Assembly (NCBI GenBank): GCA_021731565.1
Contig: JAKFXD010000136.1
Span: 1-35,615, forward strand
Reading direction: 5' to 3'
DNA length: 35,615 bases
Source of the DNA: Methylocystis sp.
Lineage (GTDB): Bacteria; Pseudomonadota; Alphaproteobacteria; Rhizobiales; Beijerinckiaceae
The translations under genes and the position numbers were made by a program. Below the pieces are notes generated by a model. The model was not told the DNA's origin. It saw nothing but the letters and a program-made list of their open reading frames with translations, and ran no database searches. Within the stretch, counting starts at the first letter, position 1. Every line of letters starts with the position of its first letter. This document shows positions 15,717 through 25,563 of the stretch, piece after piece.

Positions 15717-16511
15717 ATGTCAAGTTTTCTTAAGATCGAAAACGTCGACAAGATCTTTACGCGCGGCTCCGCGACGACGAAGGTCTTGGAGAACATCAAC
15801 TTGCGAGTGGAGAAAGGGCAATTTGTCTCCATCATCGGCCATTCGGGCTGCGGCAAATCCACGCTGCTCAACATTGTCGCCGGCCTTCTGACGGCGACGA
15901 GCGGCGGCGTCATTCTCGAGGAGCGGGAAGTCAACGAACCGGGTCCCGACCGCGCAGTGGTCTTTCAGAACCACTCGCTGCTTCCCTGGCTTTCGTCCTA
16001 TGAAAATGTGCGACTCGCCGTCAATAAAGTGTTCCGCAAGACCGAGACTCGCGTCAAGCGGCATGAGCGCACGATGCGGATGCTCGACCTCGTGCAGATG
16101 ACGCACGCGAAAGATAAGCGCCCCGGCGAAATATCAGGCGGCATGAAGCAGCGAGTCGGCATTGCGCGCGCCCTTGCGATGGAGCCGAAAGTCCTGTTGC
16201 TCGATGAGCCATTTGGAGCGCTCGACGCGCTGACGCGCGCACATCTGCAGGATCAGGTCATGGCGCTGCAGGCGAAGCTTGGCGCCACCGTGATAATGAT
16301 CACCCACGACGTCGACGAGGCCGTGCTGCTCTCGGACCGTATCGTGATGATGACGAACGGGCCGCGCGCGACGATCGGCGAAGTTCTGCCGGTTCCCTTG
16401 GCGCGTCCACGCGATCGCATTCAACTTGCCGTCGATCCGGTCTATCTCGAATGCCGGCGATCGGTGCTGCAATTCCTTTATGAGCGGCACAGCTACGTCG
16501 AAGCGGCGTAA
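15717..16511 (+). CDS. nrtD: Nitrate ABC transporter, ATP-binding protein
   Basis: ATPase that powers the NrtAB importer, 264 aa. All motifs are intact: Walker A GHSGCGKST (res 41-49), Q-loop Gln84 (VVFQNHSLLPW), signature ISGGMKQR (139-146), Walker B VLLLDEP (159-165) and H-loop His197 (MITHDVDEA). GGGAGG lies about 5 nt before the ATG and 10 nt after nrtB. The fused NrtC type of ATPase-plus-binding-protein subunit found in cyanobacteria is absent; NrtD presumably forms a homodimer. No nitrate or nitrite reductase gene follows; the next gene is on the opposite strand. Confidence 0.92.
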   Translation: MSSFLKIENVDKIFTRGSATTKVLENINLRVEKGQFVSIIGHSGCGKSTLLNIVAGLLTATSGGVILEEREVNEPGPDRAVVFQNHSLLPWLSSYENVRLAVNKVFRKTETRVKRHERTMRMLDLVQMTHAKDKRPGEISGGMKQRVGIARALAMEPKVLLLDEPFGALDALTRAHLQDQVMALQAKLGATVIMITHDVDEAVLLSDRIVMMTNGPRATIGEVLPVPLARPRDRIQLAVDPVYLECRRSVLQFLYERHSYVEAA

Positions 16512-16551
16512 GGAGCCGCGGCGCGCTCGAATTTCAGATTCTCCTCGGCGT

Positions 16552-18687
16552 TCAGCCGCCGAAGAATCCGCGCATCGCCGCGAACAGGCCTTTCCGGCCT
16601 TCCGCCGCCGGAGGCGCTTGCGCGGCGCTTTCGGCCTGGCGCCGTTCGGCGTCGAGTTCGACGCCGGCGCGCGCGACGAGCGCGGCGAGCGTCGGCGCTT
16701 CATGCGCGGGCGCCCAGCCGCCGGCGCGACGCAATTCGAGATAAGCGTCCAGCATGTCGGCGGCGTCCCTCGCGCCCGCTTCCACGAAATGCGCTCGCGC
16801 CCGTTCCACCGCGGCGGCGTCGGCGATGAGGCGCGCGGCGCTCGCCGCGTCGCGCCGCACGCCGTCGTCGTTCGCCAGAGAGACGCGCGCCTCGCGCAGC
16901 GCGGCCGCGTCCGGCTCCTTCAACAGCGCGCGCATGAGCCGCGCCTCTTGCATGGCGTCAATGCCTGCGGGGGCCATGCCGCGCGCGCCGCAGGCGTCAA
17001 GATAGCGCGCCAGGAGAGAGGGGACGCCGCGCGCGCCGGCGTCTTCGGCGCAAGGACGCGCGGTCTGCGCGAACTCGCCGCCATGCGCAATCGCCGCGGC
17101 GAGCGCCGGGTCGGCGCAAAACGCGCCATAGCCGCCAAACTGCTGCAGCCGGGCGCGGGCCGGCCCGGTCGCGTCGACGGCGAGCGCGGTAAAACTCGCC
17201 TGCGCCAGAGGTTCAAGCGTATCCCACAGGCCGGGCGGCTCGAAACGGGCGGCGACTTCGGCGCGCGCCAGGGCGCCGTTCAGCGATGCGACGAGCTTGT
17301 CGCAGCGGCTTCTCAGCCCGGCGGCGCGTTCGGCCACGGCGCGGGCGGCGGAGCCGGTCGCGGCGCGCGCGGCGTCGGCGGCGCGGCGCATCAGCTCGTC
17401 GATGAGTCCCTCGTCGTCCGTCGGGCGGCGCGACGCAAGCCCGTCTCCCTCGACGCGAAACAGCCGCGCATAGGCGGGACCGCCCGGATCGACCGGCGCA
17501 ACGCCGAGGTCTCCCGGTCCCGCGGCCGGGCAGACGAGGCCGACGTCGTCGCCGAGCGCCGCGGCGTAAAACTCGATCTCGACGGTCTCGCCCATGCCAG
17601 GCGCGCTTTTCTCGCGGCCGCGGCGCAGGGCGATTCCGTCGGCCTCCGCCGCCTCGGGATCGACGAGCAGCGACAGAAGATTGCCGACCACGATCGGCTC
17701 CGCCGTTTCCGCGGCGTCAGGAAATTCCTGAGCCTCTCCCGTCGCCTGTCGCAAGTCCTCGACGGTGATCGGATCGACGGCGGGTTCTCCCGCCGCCCGC
17801 TGGTCGAGCGTCCAGCCTTTCAGCCGTCGGCGCTGGTTCATCGCCAGCGCCACGCTGCAGCGGCCGAGCAAAGTGGCGCTCTCTTCGATCGAATCGGGGA
17901 TGCGCAGGCGAAGGATGACGCGCGGCGCGCCCGGTTCGCGCAGCCAGTGCTCCATGATCGCGAAAGGCGCCTCGCGCGCATCGCCCGCCGCCGCGGTCTC
18001 GAAAGGCGCCGCCTCCAGCACGAGTCGGCTTTGATAGGCGGGAAAAATGCGCCGCGCCGGCGCGAGGCGGATGACGACGGCGTGATCGGCGCGTTCGACG
18101 GCGCGACGCTGGCCGATCGCCCAGACCAGTCTCGCGCCGGCGGCTCCTGTCTGCTCGCGCGACAGCCGCTCGACGTCGCCGCGCGCCGGAAACGCCGCCA
18201 GCCGGAAAGCCGCCGGATCGGCGCCGCCGGCGTCCGGCAGCATCGTCAGGAGCAGGCGCCAATCCGCGCCTTGCGGCAGGTCGCGCTCAGCGCCGAGCGC
18301 CAAGGTGAGTTCGGCGCCGTCGCCGGCGGTCAGCCGGACAAATCGATGGTCGGGCGGCAGGTCGAAGACGATGATGCGCGAGCGCCAGCGCGCGGCGTCG
18401 ATGACGTCGACGAGAGCCGGCGCGCTGGCGAAGCGCTCGTCGCGCGCCGCGAAGACCGAGAGTTCCGGCCGAGCCGACGACGCGGTCGCGCGATCGGCGC
18501 CGTCGAACCAGCCAATCGCCAGTCTGCGCCGCCCGTCCCAGAAATAGTCGAACTGCTCCCTCCACATCGACGGCCGCGCCCAAGGGTTGGCATGGCGCCG
18601 CCGCCATGCGAAGCTGAAGTCGAAGGTACCATATCCGCCCGGACAGCGGTCGCGCAATTCGCCCGCGAACCGCGCCGGGCGCGCCAT
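16552..18687 (-). CDS. Large hypothetical protein, unassigned
   Basis: A 711-aa protein that I cannot assign to a family. It has no signal peptide and no membrane helix, so it is likely cytosolic. The first ~70 residues are Trp/Phe/Arg rich (YGTFDFSFAWRRR, WREQFDYFWDGRRRLAIGWFDG). Residues ~80-400 look like a mixed alpha/beta region (SRIIVFDLPPDHRFVRL, RVILRLRIPDS). Residues ~430-690 are Ala-rich and helical (ELMRRAADAARAATGSAARAVAERAAGL). The C-terminus is a short amphipathic tail, KGLFAAMRGFFGG. Minus-strand coding is preferred over the even longer plus-strand opening because its composition is that of a normal protein and the plus-strand frame runs into nrtD. It stands alone between the nitrate and rhamnose operons. 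Confidence 0.72.
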   Translation of the reverse strand: MARPARFAGELRDRCPGGYGTFDFSFAWRRRHANPWARPSMWREQFDYFWDGRRRLAIGWFDGADRATASSARPELSVFAARDERFASAPALVDVIDAARWRSRIIVFDLPPDHRFVRLTAGDGAELTLALGAERDLPQGADWRLLLTMLPDAGGADPAAFRLAAFPARGDVERLSREQTGAAGARLVWAIGQRRAVERADHAVVIRLAPARRIFPAYQSRLVLEAAPFETAAAGDAREAPFAIMEHWLREPGAPRVILRLRIPDSIEESATLLGRCSVALAMNQRRRLKGWTLDQRAAGEPAVDPITVEDLRQATGEAQEFPDAAETAEPIVVGNLLSLLVDPEAAEADGIALRRGREKSAPGMGETVEIEFYAAALGDDVGLVCPAAGPGDLGVAPVDPGGPAYARLFRVEGDGLASRRPTDDEGLIDELMRRAADAARAATGSAARAVAERAAGLRSRCDKLVASLNGALARAEVAARFEPPGLWDTLEPLAQASFTALAVDATGPARARLQQFGGYGAFCADPALAAAIAHGGEFAQTARPCAEDAGARGVPSLLARYLDACGARGMAPAGIDAMQEARLMRALLKEPDAAALREARVSLANDDGVRRDAASAARLIADAAAVERARAHFVEAGARDAADMLDAYLELRRAGGWAPAHEAPTLAALVARAGVELDAERRQAESAAQAPPAAEGRKGLFAAMRGFFGG

Positions 18688-18833
18688 CTTGCCGGCGGCC
18701 CGCCATTATCCATGCGCAAGCCGTGACGTTGTTCCGCCACATAGTGCGCGTAAGGGGCGGGACCGCCGACCGCCGCCTTCGCAGTGAGGCTTGCAGGATT
18801 TCACGGCGCAGCAATGGGTAACGCGGGGCTTTA

Positions 18834-19907
18834 ATGAAAATTTTGATCACCGGGGGCGCGGGGTTCATCGGCTCGGCGGTTGCGCGCGCGAGCGTCCGCA
18901 AGGGCGTTGATCAGATACGCGTTCTCGACAAGCTCACCTATGCGGGAAATCTCGCCTCGCTGCGGCCGGTCGCCGACAGTCCGAATTTTTCATTCCTTCA
19001 GGCCGATATCTGCGACGCCGGCGCGGTGGCGGGGGCTTTCGCCGATTTTCAGCCCGACGTCGTCATGCATCTCGCCGCCGAGAGCCATGTCGACCGCTCG
19101 ATCGACGGCCCGGCCGCCTTCATCGAAACCAATGTCGTCGGCACATTCGTCATGCTGCGGGCGGCGCTCGACTATTGGCGCGGGCTCGATCGCATCCGCG
19201 CCCGCGACTTCCGCTTCATGCATATTTCCACCGATGAAGTGTTCGGCGCGCTCGGCGCGGAAGGCCTCTTCCGCGAAGACACGCCCTATGCGCCCACCTC
19301 GCCCTATTCGGCGTCGAAGGCGGGCTCGGACCATCTGGTTCGCGCCTGGCGCCATACCTACGGCCTGCCGACGATCGTCACCAATTGCTCGAACAACTAC
19401 GGCCCCTATCACTTTCCGGAAAAACTCATTCCGCTCACCATCATCAATGCGATCGAGGAGAAGCCGCTGCCGGTCTACGGACGCGGCGAGAATGTGCGCG
19501 ACTGGCTCTATGTCGAGGATCACGCCTCGGCGCTGATGTGCGTGGCGCGCGACGGCCAGATCGGCGAATCCTATAACGTCGGCGGACGCAACGAATGGCG
19601 CAACATCGACGTGGTCGAAGGCATCTGCGATCTGATGGACGAATTCCGCCCGCGGCAGGCCGGGCCGCACCGCGACCTGATCTCGTTTGTCGCCGATCGG
19701 CCGGGACATGATCTGCGCTATGCGATCGACGCCTCGAAGATCGAGCGCGAACTCGGATGGCGGCCGGACGAGCGGTTCGAAACCGGTCTTCGCAAGACCG
19801 TGCGCTGGTATCTGGACAATCCGGACTGGTGGCAGGCGATCCGTTCGGGCACATATCGCGGCGAACGCCTCGGCGTGATCGCCGAGCAAGAAGCGGCCGT
19901 CGCCTGA
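18834..19907 (+). CDS. rfbB: dTDP-glucose 4,6-dehydratase
   Basis: Second step of dTDP-L-rhamnose synthesis: converts dTDP-glucose to dTDP-4-keto-6-deoxyglucose with bound NAD+. It is 357 aa, normal length. Extended-SDR features are the Rossmann GGAGFIGS (res 7-14), [12 protein letters not shown] (79-90), the catalytic STDEVFG with Asp134-Glu135, and Y158-x3-K162 (YSASK). [17 protein letters not shown] is diagnostic of RmlB. It starts the rfbB-C-D-A run; the 20-nt gap to rfbC indicates one transcript. Only a GGGG-type Shine-Dalgarno precedes the ATG. Confidence 0.96.
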   Translation: MKILITGGAGFIGSAVARASVRKGVDQIRVLDKLTYAGNLASLRPVADSPNFSFLQADICDAGAVAGAFADFQPDVVMHLAAESHVDRSIDGPAAFIETNVVGTFVMLRAALDYWRGLDRIRARDFRFMHISTDEVFGALGAEGLFREDTPYAPTSPYSASKAGSDHLVRAWRHTYGLPTIVTNCSNNYGPYHFPEKLIPLTIINAIEEKPLPVYGRGENVRDWLYVEDHASALMCVARDGQIGESYNVGGRNEWRNIDVVEGICDLMDEFRPRQAGPHRDLISFVADRPGHDLRYAIDASKIERELGWRPDERFETGLRKTVRWYLDNPDWWQAIRSGTYRGERLGVIAEQEAAVA

Positions 19908-19927
19908 AGCGCGATTGGGGGGACGGT

Positions 19928-20479
19928 TTGTTCGAAGATCTGGAGCTTTCGGGGCTGAAGCTGGTCACGCCCAAGAAATTCGGCGACGGACGCGGCTTTT
20001 TTTGTGAAACGCACAATGAAAGGACCTGGGCGAACGCGGGATTGAATTTCGACTTCGTCCAGGACAATCATTCGCTGTCGCGCGACGTCGGCACGGTGCG
20101 CGGCCTGCATTTCCAAACGGCGCCCTTCGCGCAGGACAAGCTGGTTCGCGTGGTCAGCGGCGCCATACTCGACATCGCCGTCGATCTGCGGCGGTCGTCG
20201 CCGACATTCGGACATCACGTCGTCGTCGAACTTTCGAAAGAAAACTGGCGCCAGCTGTTCATTCCCATCGGATTCGCGCATGGCTTCGTCACCCTCGAGC
20301 CCGACACGGAAGTCATCTACAAGGTGACGAATTTTTATTCGCCGCAGCATGATTGCGGGGTCGCCTGGGACGATCCGGACATCGGCGTCGCCTGGCCGGT
20401 CGCCGCCGAAAGCGCCGTGTTGTCGGACAAGGATCGCAAATGGCCGCGGCTGCGCGACCTGCCGGAGGTTTTCGCTTAA
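19928..20479 (+). CDS. rfbC: dTDP-4-dehydrorhamnose 3,5-epimerase
   Basis: Epimerises C3 and C5 of dTDP-4-keto-6-deoxyglucose. A TTG start at 19928 gives a protein of 183 aa, the standard RmlC size; a G-rich Shine-Dalgarno lies just before it. The open frame reaches further upstream into rfbB, but that portion is not conserved. Cupin-fold landmarks are GRGFFCETHN (21-30), QDNHSLS (46-52), the catalytic His61 in GTVRGLHFQ, Lys71 in QDKLVRV, and the C-terminal YKVTNFYSP segment with the active-site Tyr. The stop codon directly abuts the GTG start of rfbD. Confidence 0.95.
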   Translation: MFEDLELSGLKLVTPKKFGDGRGFFCETHNERTWANAGLNFDFVQDNHSLSRDVGTVRGLHFQTAPFAQDKLVRVVSGAILDIAVDLRRSSPTFGHHVVVELSKENWRQLFIPIGFAHGFVTLEPDTEVIYKVTNFYSPQHDCGVAWDDPDIGVAWPVAAESAVLSDKDRKWPRLRDLPEVFA

Positions 20480-21370
20480 GTGGGAAAGTTGAAGCGCATC
20501 GCGGTCACCGGACTGACCGGCCAGGTCGTCAGCTCGCTCATCGAACGGGCGCCCAACGGCGTCGAAATGCTCGCGCTCGGCCGACCCCGTTTCGATCTCT
20601 CTTCGCGCGACATGGTTCTTGCCTCGCTGCGCAGCGTGCGCTGCGACGCCATCGTCAGCGCCGCCGCCTATACGCAAGTCGACAAGGCCGAAAGCGAACC
20701 GGAGGCGGCGATGCGCGTGAATGGCGCGGGCGCGGGCTATGTCGCCGAAACCGCGGCCGAGCTGAATGTGCCGCTCCTGCATCTTTCGACCGACTATGTC
20801 TTCGACGGCCTGAGCGATCGCCCCTATCGCGAAGACGACGCGCCCTGTCCGACCGGCGCCTATGGACGTTCGAAGCTTGAGGGCGAAAAGCAGATCGCGG
20901 CGCGCTGCGACAATTGCGTCATCTTGCGCACCGCCTGGGTCTATAGCCCGTTCGGGACCAATTTCGTCAAGACGATGCTGCGTCTTGGGGAGACGCGCGA
21001 TGAAATCGGCGTCGTCGCCGATCAGATCGGCAATCCGACGAGCGCGCTCGACATCGCCGACGCGCTGCTCGCGATCGCCGAAAGACTGGTCGACGATTCC
21101 GATTCCCGCCTGCGCGGCGTTTTCCATATGACCGGCCAGGGCGAAGCCAGCTGGGCCGATATGGCGGAAGCGATCTTTTCGGCAGCGGAAGTGCGGGGCC
21201 GCAAGCCCGTCCGCGTCAAACGCATCGCCACCGCCGACTATCCGACGCCGGCGCGCCGGCCGGCGAATTCCCGGCTCGACAACGCCAAGCTTGAAGCCAA
21301 TTACGGGATCGCGCTGCCGAAATGGCGCGACTCCGTGAACGCCTGCGTCGCCCGATTAATTCCACACTGA
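20480..21370 (+). CDS. rfbD: dTDP-4-dehydrorhamnose reductase
   Basis: Reduces dTDP-4-keto-L-rhamnose to dTDP-L-rhamnose with NAD(P)H, the last step. It is 296 aa. The Rossmann motif is TGLTGQV (res 10-16), STDYVFDG is at 103-110, and the catalytic pair is Y128-x3-K132 (YGRSK). The GTG start immediately follows the rfbC stop with no gap, so expression is translationally coupled. The gene ends 11 nt before rfbA. Confidence 0.95.
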   Translation: MGKLKRIAVTGLTGQVVSSLIERAPNGVEMLALGRPRFDLSSRDMVLASLRSVRCDAIVSAAAYTQVDKAESEPEAAMRVNGAGAGYVAETAAELNVPLLHLSTDYVFDGLSDRPYREDDAPCPTGAYGRSKLEGEKQIAARCDNCVILRTAWVYSPFGTNFVKTMLRLGETRDEIGVVADQIGNPTSALDIADALLAIAERLVDDSDSRLRGVFHMTGQGEASWADMAEAIFSAAEVRGRKPVRVKRIATADYPTPARRPANSRLDNAKLEANYGIALPKWRDSVNACVARLIPH

Positions 21371-21381
21371 ACAGGACTCTC

Positions 21382-22314
21382 ATGCGCGGCATCATTCTCG
21401 CCGGAGGCAGCGGCACAAGGCTGCATCCGATGACGCTCGTCACGTCGAAGCAATTGCTCCCCGTCTACGACAAGCCGATGATCTATTATCCGCTGAGCAC
21501 GCTGATGCTGGCCGGCGTGCGCGAAATCCTGATCATCACCACGCCGGAGGACCTGCTGTCCTTCAAGCGGCTGCTCGGCAGCGGCGCGCAATGGGGACTG
21601 TCGCTGTCCTACGCCGTGCAGCCCCGGCCGGAGGGGCTGGCGCAGGCCTATCTCATCGGCGCCAGTTTCGTCGACGGCGCGCCTTCGGTGCTGATTCTCG
21701 GCGACAATATTTTCTATGGCCATGGCCTGCCGGACGTGCTGAGCGACTCGGCGCGCAGCGCGGCCACGGTGTTCGCCTATCATGTGCGCGATCCGGAGCG
21801 ATATGGCGTGGTCGAATTCGATTCAGCCGGCCGCGCGATCTCGATTGAAGAAAAGCCGCCGCAGCCCCGATCGAACTGGGCGGTGACCGGTCTTTATTTT
21901 TACGACGAACGCGCATCGCAGTTCGCGGCGCAGCTGAAGCCTTCGCCGCGCGGCGAATTGGAAATCACCGATCTCAACCGCGTCTATCTGGAGCTCGGCG
22001 AACTGCAGGTCGCGCGATTGGGCCGCGGATTCGCCTGGCTCGACACCGGCACGCCGGAGGCGCTGATCGAAGCGGGCGAATATGTGCGCGCGATCGAACA
22101 GCGCCAGGGCCAGCGCGTGGCCTGCCTCGAAGAGATCGCCTTCCGGGCGGGGTGGATCGACTCCGCGCAGGCGCGCGCGGCGGCGTCGAAACTCTCCAAG
22201 AGCGGCTATGGTCACTATATCTCGCAGGTGCTCGCAGAGATTGAGCGGGAACGCTCGCCTCTCGACACGAGCGGCGAAGCCGCCGCGCGGCGCAGTTCGC
22301 AGGCGACCGCATAG
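21382..22314 (+). CDS. rfbA: Glucose-1-phosphate thymidylyltransferase
   Basis: First step of the pathway: makes dTDP-glucose from dTTP and glucose-1-phosphate. It is 310 aa from the ATG at 21382, where the conserved [15 protein letters not shown] begins; an upstream in-frame opening is not conserved. GDNIFYG (res 106-112) holds the metal-binding Asp107. The enzyme normally ends around residue 290 after the GYGHYI block. The extra ~20 residues ([20 protein letters not shown]) have no counterpart in the family and lie in the 100-bp region that overlaps, on the opposite strand, the end of the downstream glycosyltransferase gene. Confidence 0.95.
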   Translation: MRGIILAGGSGTRLHPMTLVTSKQLLPVYDKPMIYYPLSTLMLAGVREILIITTPEDLLSFKRLLGSGAQWGLSLSYAVQPRPEGLAQAYLIGASFVDGAPSVLILGDNIFYGHGLPDVLSDSARSAATVFAYHVRDPERYGVVEFDSAGRAISIEEKPPQPRSNWAVTGLYFYDERASQFAAQLKPSPRGELEITDLNRVYLELGELQVARLGRGFAWLDTGTPEALIEAGEYVRAIEQRQGQRVACLEEIAFRAGWIDSAQARAAASKLSKSGYGHYISQVLAEIERERSPLDTSGEAAARRSSQATA

Positions 22315-24719
22315 GGATCGAACAGACGCGTCGCGTCGGCGGACGGCGCCGTGTGACGCTGGCGCGCGACGACGGCCCCGACGAGCGGCTCCATGCGCCC
22401 GACGGCGTCCTCGATCGAATCGGCAAGCGAGAGGGGATCAAGCCGGGCGGGCGCGACAATATTGTCGAACCGGCGGCGCAAATCCTTTCCGGGGAACGCA
22501 TTGGAGATCGTCGCAAGCCCCGCCTCCGCCATTTCGAGCGGCGGATAGCTCGGGTGGGAAGAGACCATCAGCGACACGCCGACAAGCGCGCGATTGAGAT
22601 AGTCGGCGTAGTCTTCGAGACGGGCTTTCCCGCCGACTGTCGCATTCTGCACCGGATAGATCAGCGAATCGGGAAAATCCTCGCCCAGAAAAACGATGCT
22701 CCAGCGGCTGGCGCGAATCGGATCGCGCTGTTGCCATATGACCAGCGCCGCGCAAATCAGTTCGAAAGCGTTGCGCGCCACGGCGGGCCGACCGTAAACG
22801 AGCATGATCGGCTCTCGCGGAAGATTCGCCCGCCGCTCGCGAATGCGCTCGTTCAGCTCATAGGGAACATAATAGGCGTGACGGAAGCGATATTTCTCGG
22901 TCATGACCGAGAATAGCTCTTCGGAGTTGACGATCGCGATCGTCTGATCTCCGTAATGATAGGTCGCCTCCGCAAGACAGGATTTCGCGCCGCGGCCGTA
23001 GAAATTCGGCTCGTCGTCCTGAATGAGGTAGATGAACGGCCGCGCGCCGCCGAAATAACGCGCCCGCTCGCGCTCCATCGCCAGGGCGAATTCAGCGGTC
23101 CACCAGGCGGTGGCGAAAAAAATCTCGTTGGCGCGCAGGTTCAGCCGGCCGCCCTCCCGCTCATTGGCGTCGACCAGCGCCGCGGTTTCAACGTCGAGGC
23201 TCGCCGCATAAGGAACCGGCGTATAGTCGGAGAGCGCCGCATAGGCCTCGGGTTCGATATCCGCGTCGGTCACGACGATGCGCGCGTCGAAGGCGTCGCC
23301 GAGTTCGGTCAACAGTCTCGAAAAGAGCTTCATCGCGGTCGCAATCCCGCCAAAGGTCTGCTGCGGATTGACGGTCGGAGTCAGCAGCGTCAGGCGCGGG
23401 CGCTCGTTGCGCGAGGGATAGGAGAGGAGCGGCCGAGTCTCGGCGATCAATGTCGCGAAGGGGTGGAAATTGGAATCGACGCAGGCAAGCGCGGGCTGGA
23501 AGACCTTGAGCCGATGTTTCGCGACGTCCTCGCGGCCCTGCACCGGCAGCAGCGTATGACCCATCGGATAGAGGTCGCGCTGCGCGACCTTCAGCCATTC
23601 GAAGCCGCGCGATTCGGCGATCATCAGCACGGATCGCTCAATGGCGTGGGCGAGGGTGCCGTCGACCTGGCCGCTCTCTTGCGCAAAGTCGTCAAAGTCG
23701 AGTTCGAGGTCGAGCAGCGGACGGAACGCGGCGGTTCTTCCCCAGAACATCGAGCCGGAAGGAAATTCGAGCGTGAGATTCTTGTCGATCTCGACATTGA
23801 TCCGTTTCAGAAGGCGTCGCGCCAGATCGTAGTCGTAGCCCCAATTCAAGATGCCGCGCAGTTCGAAAAGATGCTGGGGAAAGACGACGCCGAGCCTGGG
23901 ATCGTCGAAAAGCGACAGAATCGAGCGGACGATGGCCTCGGACCCCAGCAGATTGTCGAGGAGATAGTCGCGCCAGCGCGCCAGCGCCTCGCCGCCATGC
24001 GGCGAGCGCTTGGTGTGGAGGTGGATAAAGAGTTCGTAATCGGCATAGACGTCGCGAAAGCCGAAAAATTTGGCGGCGATGTCGCGCCCGCGATTCGGAC
24101 AGACCCGCGTCAGGACCTTGCCCTTGCGCCAGTCGGCGCAGACCTCGTCGACCGCCCGTTTCTTTTCCTCGGTGTCCGTCGAGACGCAAAGATCCAGAGG
24201 GCCGGGAACGTTCCGCAGCTTTTCGAGAACAAGCGGCAGCACATCGGGATAGAAGGCGTGGACGATGGCGACGATCGAGCGCGCGCGCTCCGGGGCGGCG
24301 TCATAGGCGAAAGGCGTTTCGAGCGCGAAATCCATCTCATTGACCGGGCGGCGGGACGGAACAACCCCGTCCGGCTTGGTCAGTTCGTAGGTGTAATAAT
24401 AGCTGATCGCCGCCTGCCGCAGCGGGTCGTTGATCGGATTGCGCCGCCTGCCGAGCGGCGGATCATATTGCGCGGCGATCTGGCGCAAGACCGCGCCGCA
24501 GGCGGCGCGCACGCCCTGCTCGCGCAAGAAACGGGGACCATCCCGCAAGAGATCGCGCGGCGCAAGAAACACGCCGACCGGCGAATCGATGAGTTTCGCC
24601 AATTCGCGCATCGCGGCGCCGTAAAGCGCCACGACGCCCCGCGTGCTCAGGATGATGTAGCCGTTTCGCAGATGGCGGCGCGCCCATTGGAGGCGATTCT
24701 CCGATTTTCTGCTGGTCAT
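22215..24719 (-). CDS. RgpF/WsaF-type rhamnan glycosyltransferase (two domains)
   Basis: An 834-aa fusion protein for polysaccharide assembly. After an N-terminal helical region, residues ~147-375 match the RgpF rhamnan-synthesis domain ([52 protein letters not shown]). Residues ~441-800 match the WsaF-type GT-B rhamnosyltransferase ([60 protein letters not shown]). The opposing rfb genes supply its likely donor, dTDP-L-rhamnose. The ATG at 24719 has GGAAGG 6 nt upstream and is preferred to the one at 24740. Its last ~33 codons lie antisense to the end of rfbA. Confidence 0.86.
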   Translation of the reverse strand: MTSRKSENRLQWARRHLRNGYIILSTRGVVALYGAAMRELAKLIDSPVGVFLAPRDLLRDGPRFLREQGVRAACGAVLRQIAAQYDPPLGRRRNPINDPLRQAAISYYYTYELTKPDGVVPSRRPVNEMDFALETPFAYDAAPERARSIVAIVHAFYPDVLPLVLEKLRNVPGPLDLCVSTDTEEKKRAVDEVCADWRKGKVLTRVCPNRGRDIAAKFFGFRDVYADYELFIHLHTKRSPHGGEALARWRDYLLDNLLGSEAIVRSILSLFDDPRLGVVFPQHLFELRGILNWGYDYDLARRLLKRINVEIDKNLTLEFPSGSMFWGRTAAFRPLLDLELDFDDFAQESGQVDGTLAHAIERSVLMIAESRGFEWLKVAQRDLYPMGHTLLPVQGREDVAKHRLKVFQPALACVDSNFHPFATLIAETRPLLSYPSRNERPRLTLLTPTVNPQQTFGGIATAMKLFSRLLTELGDAFDARIVVTDADIEPEAYAALSDYTPVPYAASLDVETAALVDANEREGGRLNLRANEIFFATAWWTAEFALAMERERARYFGGARPFIYLIQDDEPNFYGRGAKSCLAEATYHYGDQTIAIVNSEELFSVMTEKYRFRHAYYVPYELNERIRERRANLPREPIMLVYGRPAVARNAFELICAALVIWQQRDPIRASRWSIVFLGEDFPDSLIYPVQNATVGGKARLEDYADYLNRALVGVSLMVSSHPSYPPLEMAEAGLATISNAFPGKDLRRRFDNIVAPARLDPLSLADSIEDAVGRMEPLVGAVVARQRHTAPSADATRLFDPYAVACELRRAAASPLVSRGERSRSISASTCEI

Positions 24720-24909
24720 GGGCGCCTTCCATCTGAGCATCGGCGATTGATCGGCGCTGAAAATAAAGCAATTTCAATCACCGGGTCCTGAATAAGGCCG
24801 ATCGCCTCGCCATGACTTAGCCAGAAATTCGTCGTAACGAAACCCTGCGCGCGCTGGGGGCTGCGCCTGGGGAATGGCGACGGAAACGACCGGCCGCCGC
24901 TCGGGAAAC

Positions 24910-25563
24910 ATGATCAAACTCGACAATGTCTTTAAATATTATCGCTCGGGCGGCCACAGGAAGGTCGTGCTCGATCACGTCAGCCTCGATTTTCCGGCGG
25001 GGCGCAGCTATGGCATTTTAGGGGTCAATGGCGCCGGCAAGTCGACCCTGATGCGCCTCCTGGCGGGCACGGAGCTGCCCAACGGCGGGCGGATCGTCCG
25101 CTCGTCGCGCGTCTCCTGGCCGCTGGGATTTTCCAGCGGCCTGCACCCGATGCTCAGCGGACGCGAGAACGTGAAATTCGTCGCGCGGGTCTACGGACAG
25201 GACGCGCGCAAGATCACCAATTTCGTCGAGGACTTCGCCGAGATCGGCGCCTATATCGACGCGCCGATACGCACCTATTCATCCGGCATGCTGGCGCGCC
25301 TCGCCTTTGGGCTATCGCTGGCGATCGATTTCGATTGCTATCTCATCGACGAGGTCACCGCGGTCGGCGACGCGCGCTTTGCGGCTCGGTGCCAAGCCGA
25401 ATTCGCCAAGCGCCGGCTTACGGCGGACGTAATCATGGTGTCGCACGCCATGACGACTATTCAGCAATATTGCAATCGCGGCATGGTATTGGCGGGAGGA
25501 CAGCTACACGTCTTCTCCAAACTCGACGAAGCGATCGAACTTTACAAGAAGCTCAATGCCTGA
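24910..25563 (+). CDS. Polysaccharide export ABC transporter, ATPase (KpsT/CtrD type)
   Basis: Energises export of a capsule-like polysaccharide across the inner membrane. It is 217 aa from the ATG at 24910, matching the KpsT size; an ATG at 24874 would add 12 non-conserved residues. Motifs are Walker A GVNGAGKST (res 38-46), the SSGM signature (124-127, the short form typical of this family), Walker B CYLIDE (143-148) and H-loop His179. WPLGFSSGLHPMLSGREN (70-87) is also characteristic. The gene overlaps the following co-polymerase gene by 8 nt. The obligatory permease partner (KpsM/ABC-2) is not encoded in this window. Confidence 0.88.
   Translation: MIKLDNVFKYYRSGGHRKVVLDHVSLDFPAGRSYGILGVNGAGKSTLMRLLAGTELPNGGRIVRSSRVSWPLGFSSGLHPMLSGRENVKFVARVYGQDARKITNFVEDFAEIGAYIDAPIRTYSSGMLARLAFGLSLAIDFDCYLIDEVTAVGDARFAARCQAEFAKRRLTADVIMVSHAMTTIQQYCNRGMVLAGGQLHVFSKLDEAIELYKKLNA

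Noticed and set aside
16426-18726. A 766-codon plus-strand open frame opposite the 711-aa gene
   Set aside because: It overlaps the end of nrtD, is dominated by Arg/Gly/Ala with no domain pattern, and has no Shine-Dalgarno. It is the expected antisense opening of a GC-rich gene.
22956-24791. A 611-codon plus-strand open frame
   Set aside because: Antisense to the RgpF/WsaF protein, whose two domains are recognisable on the minus strand.
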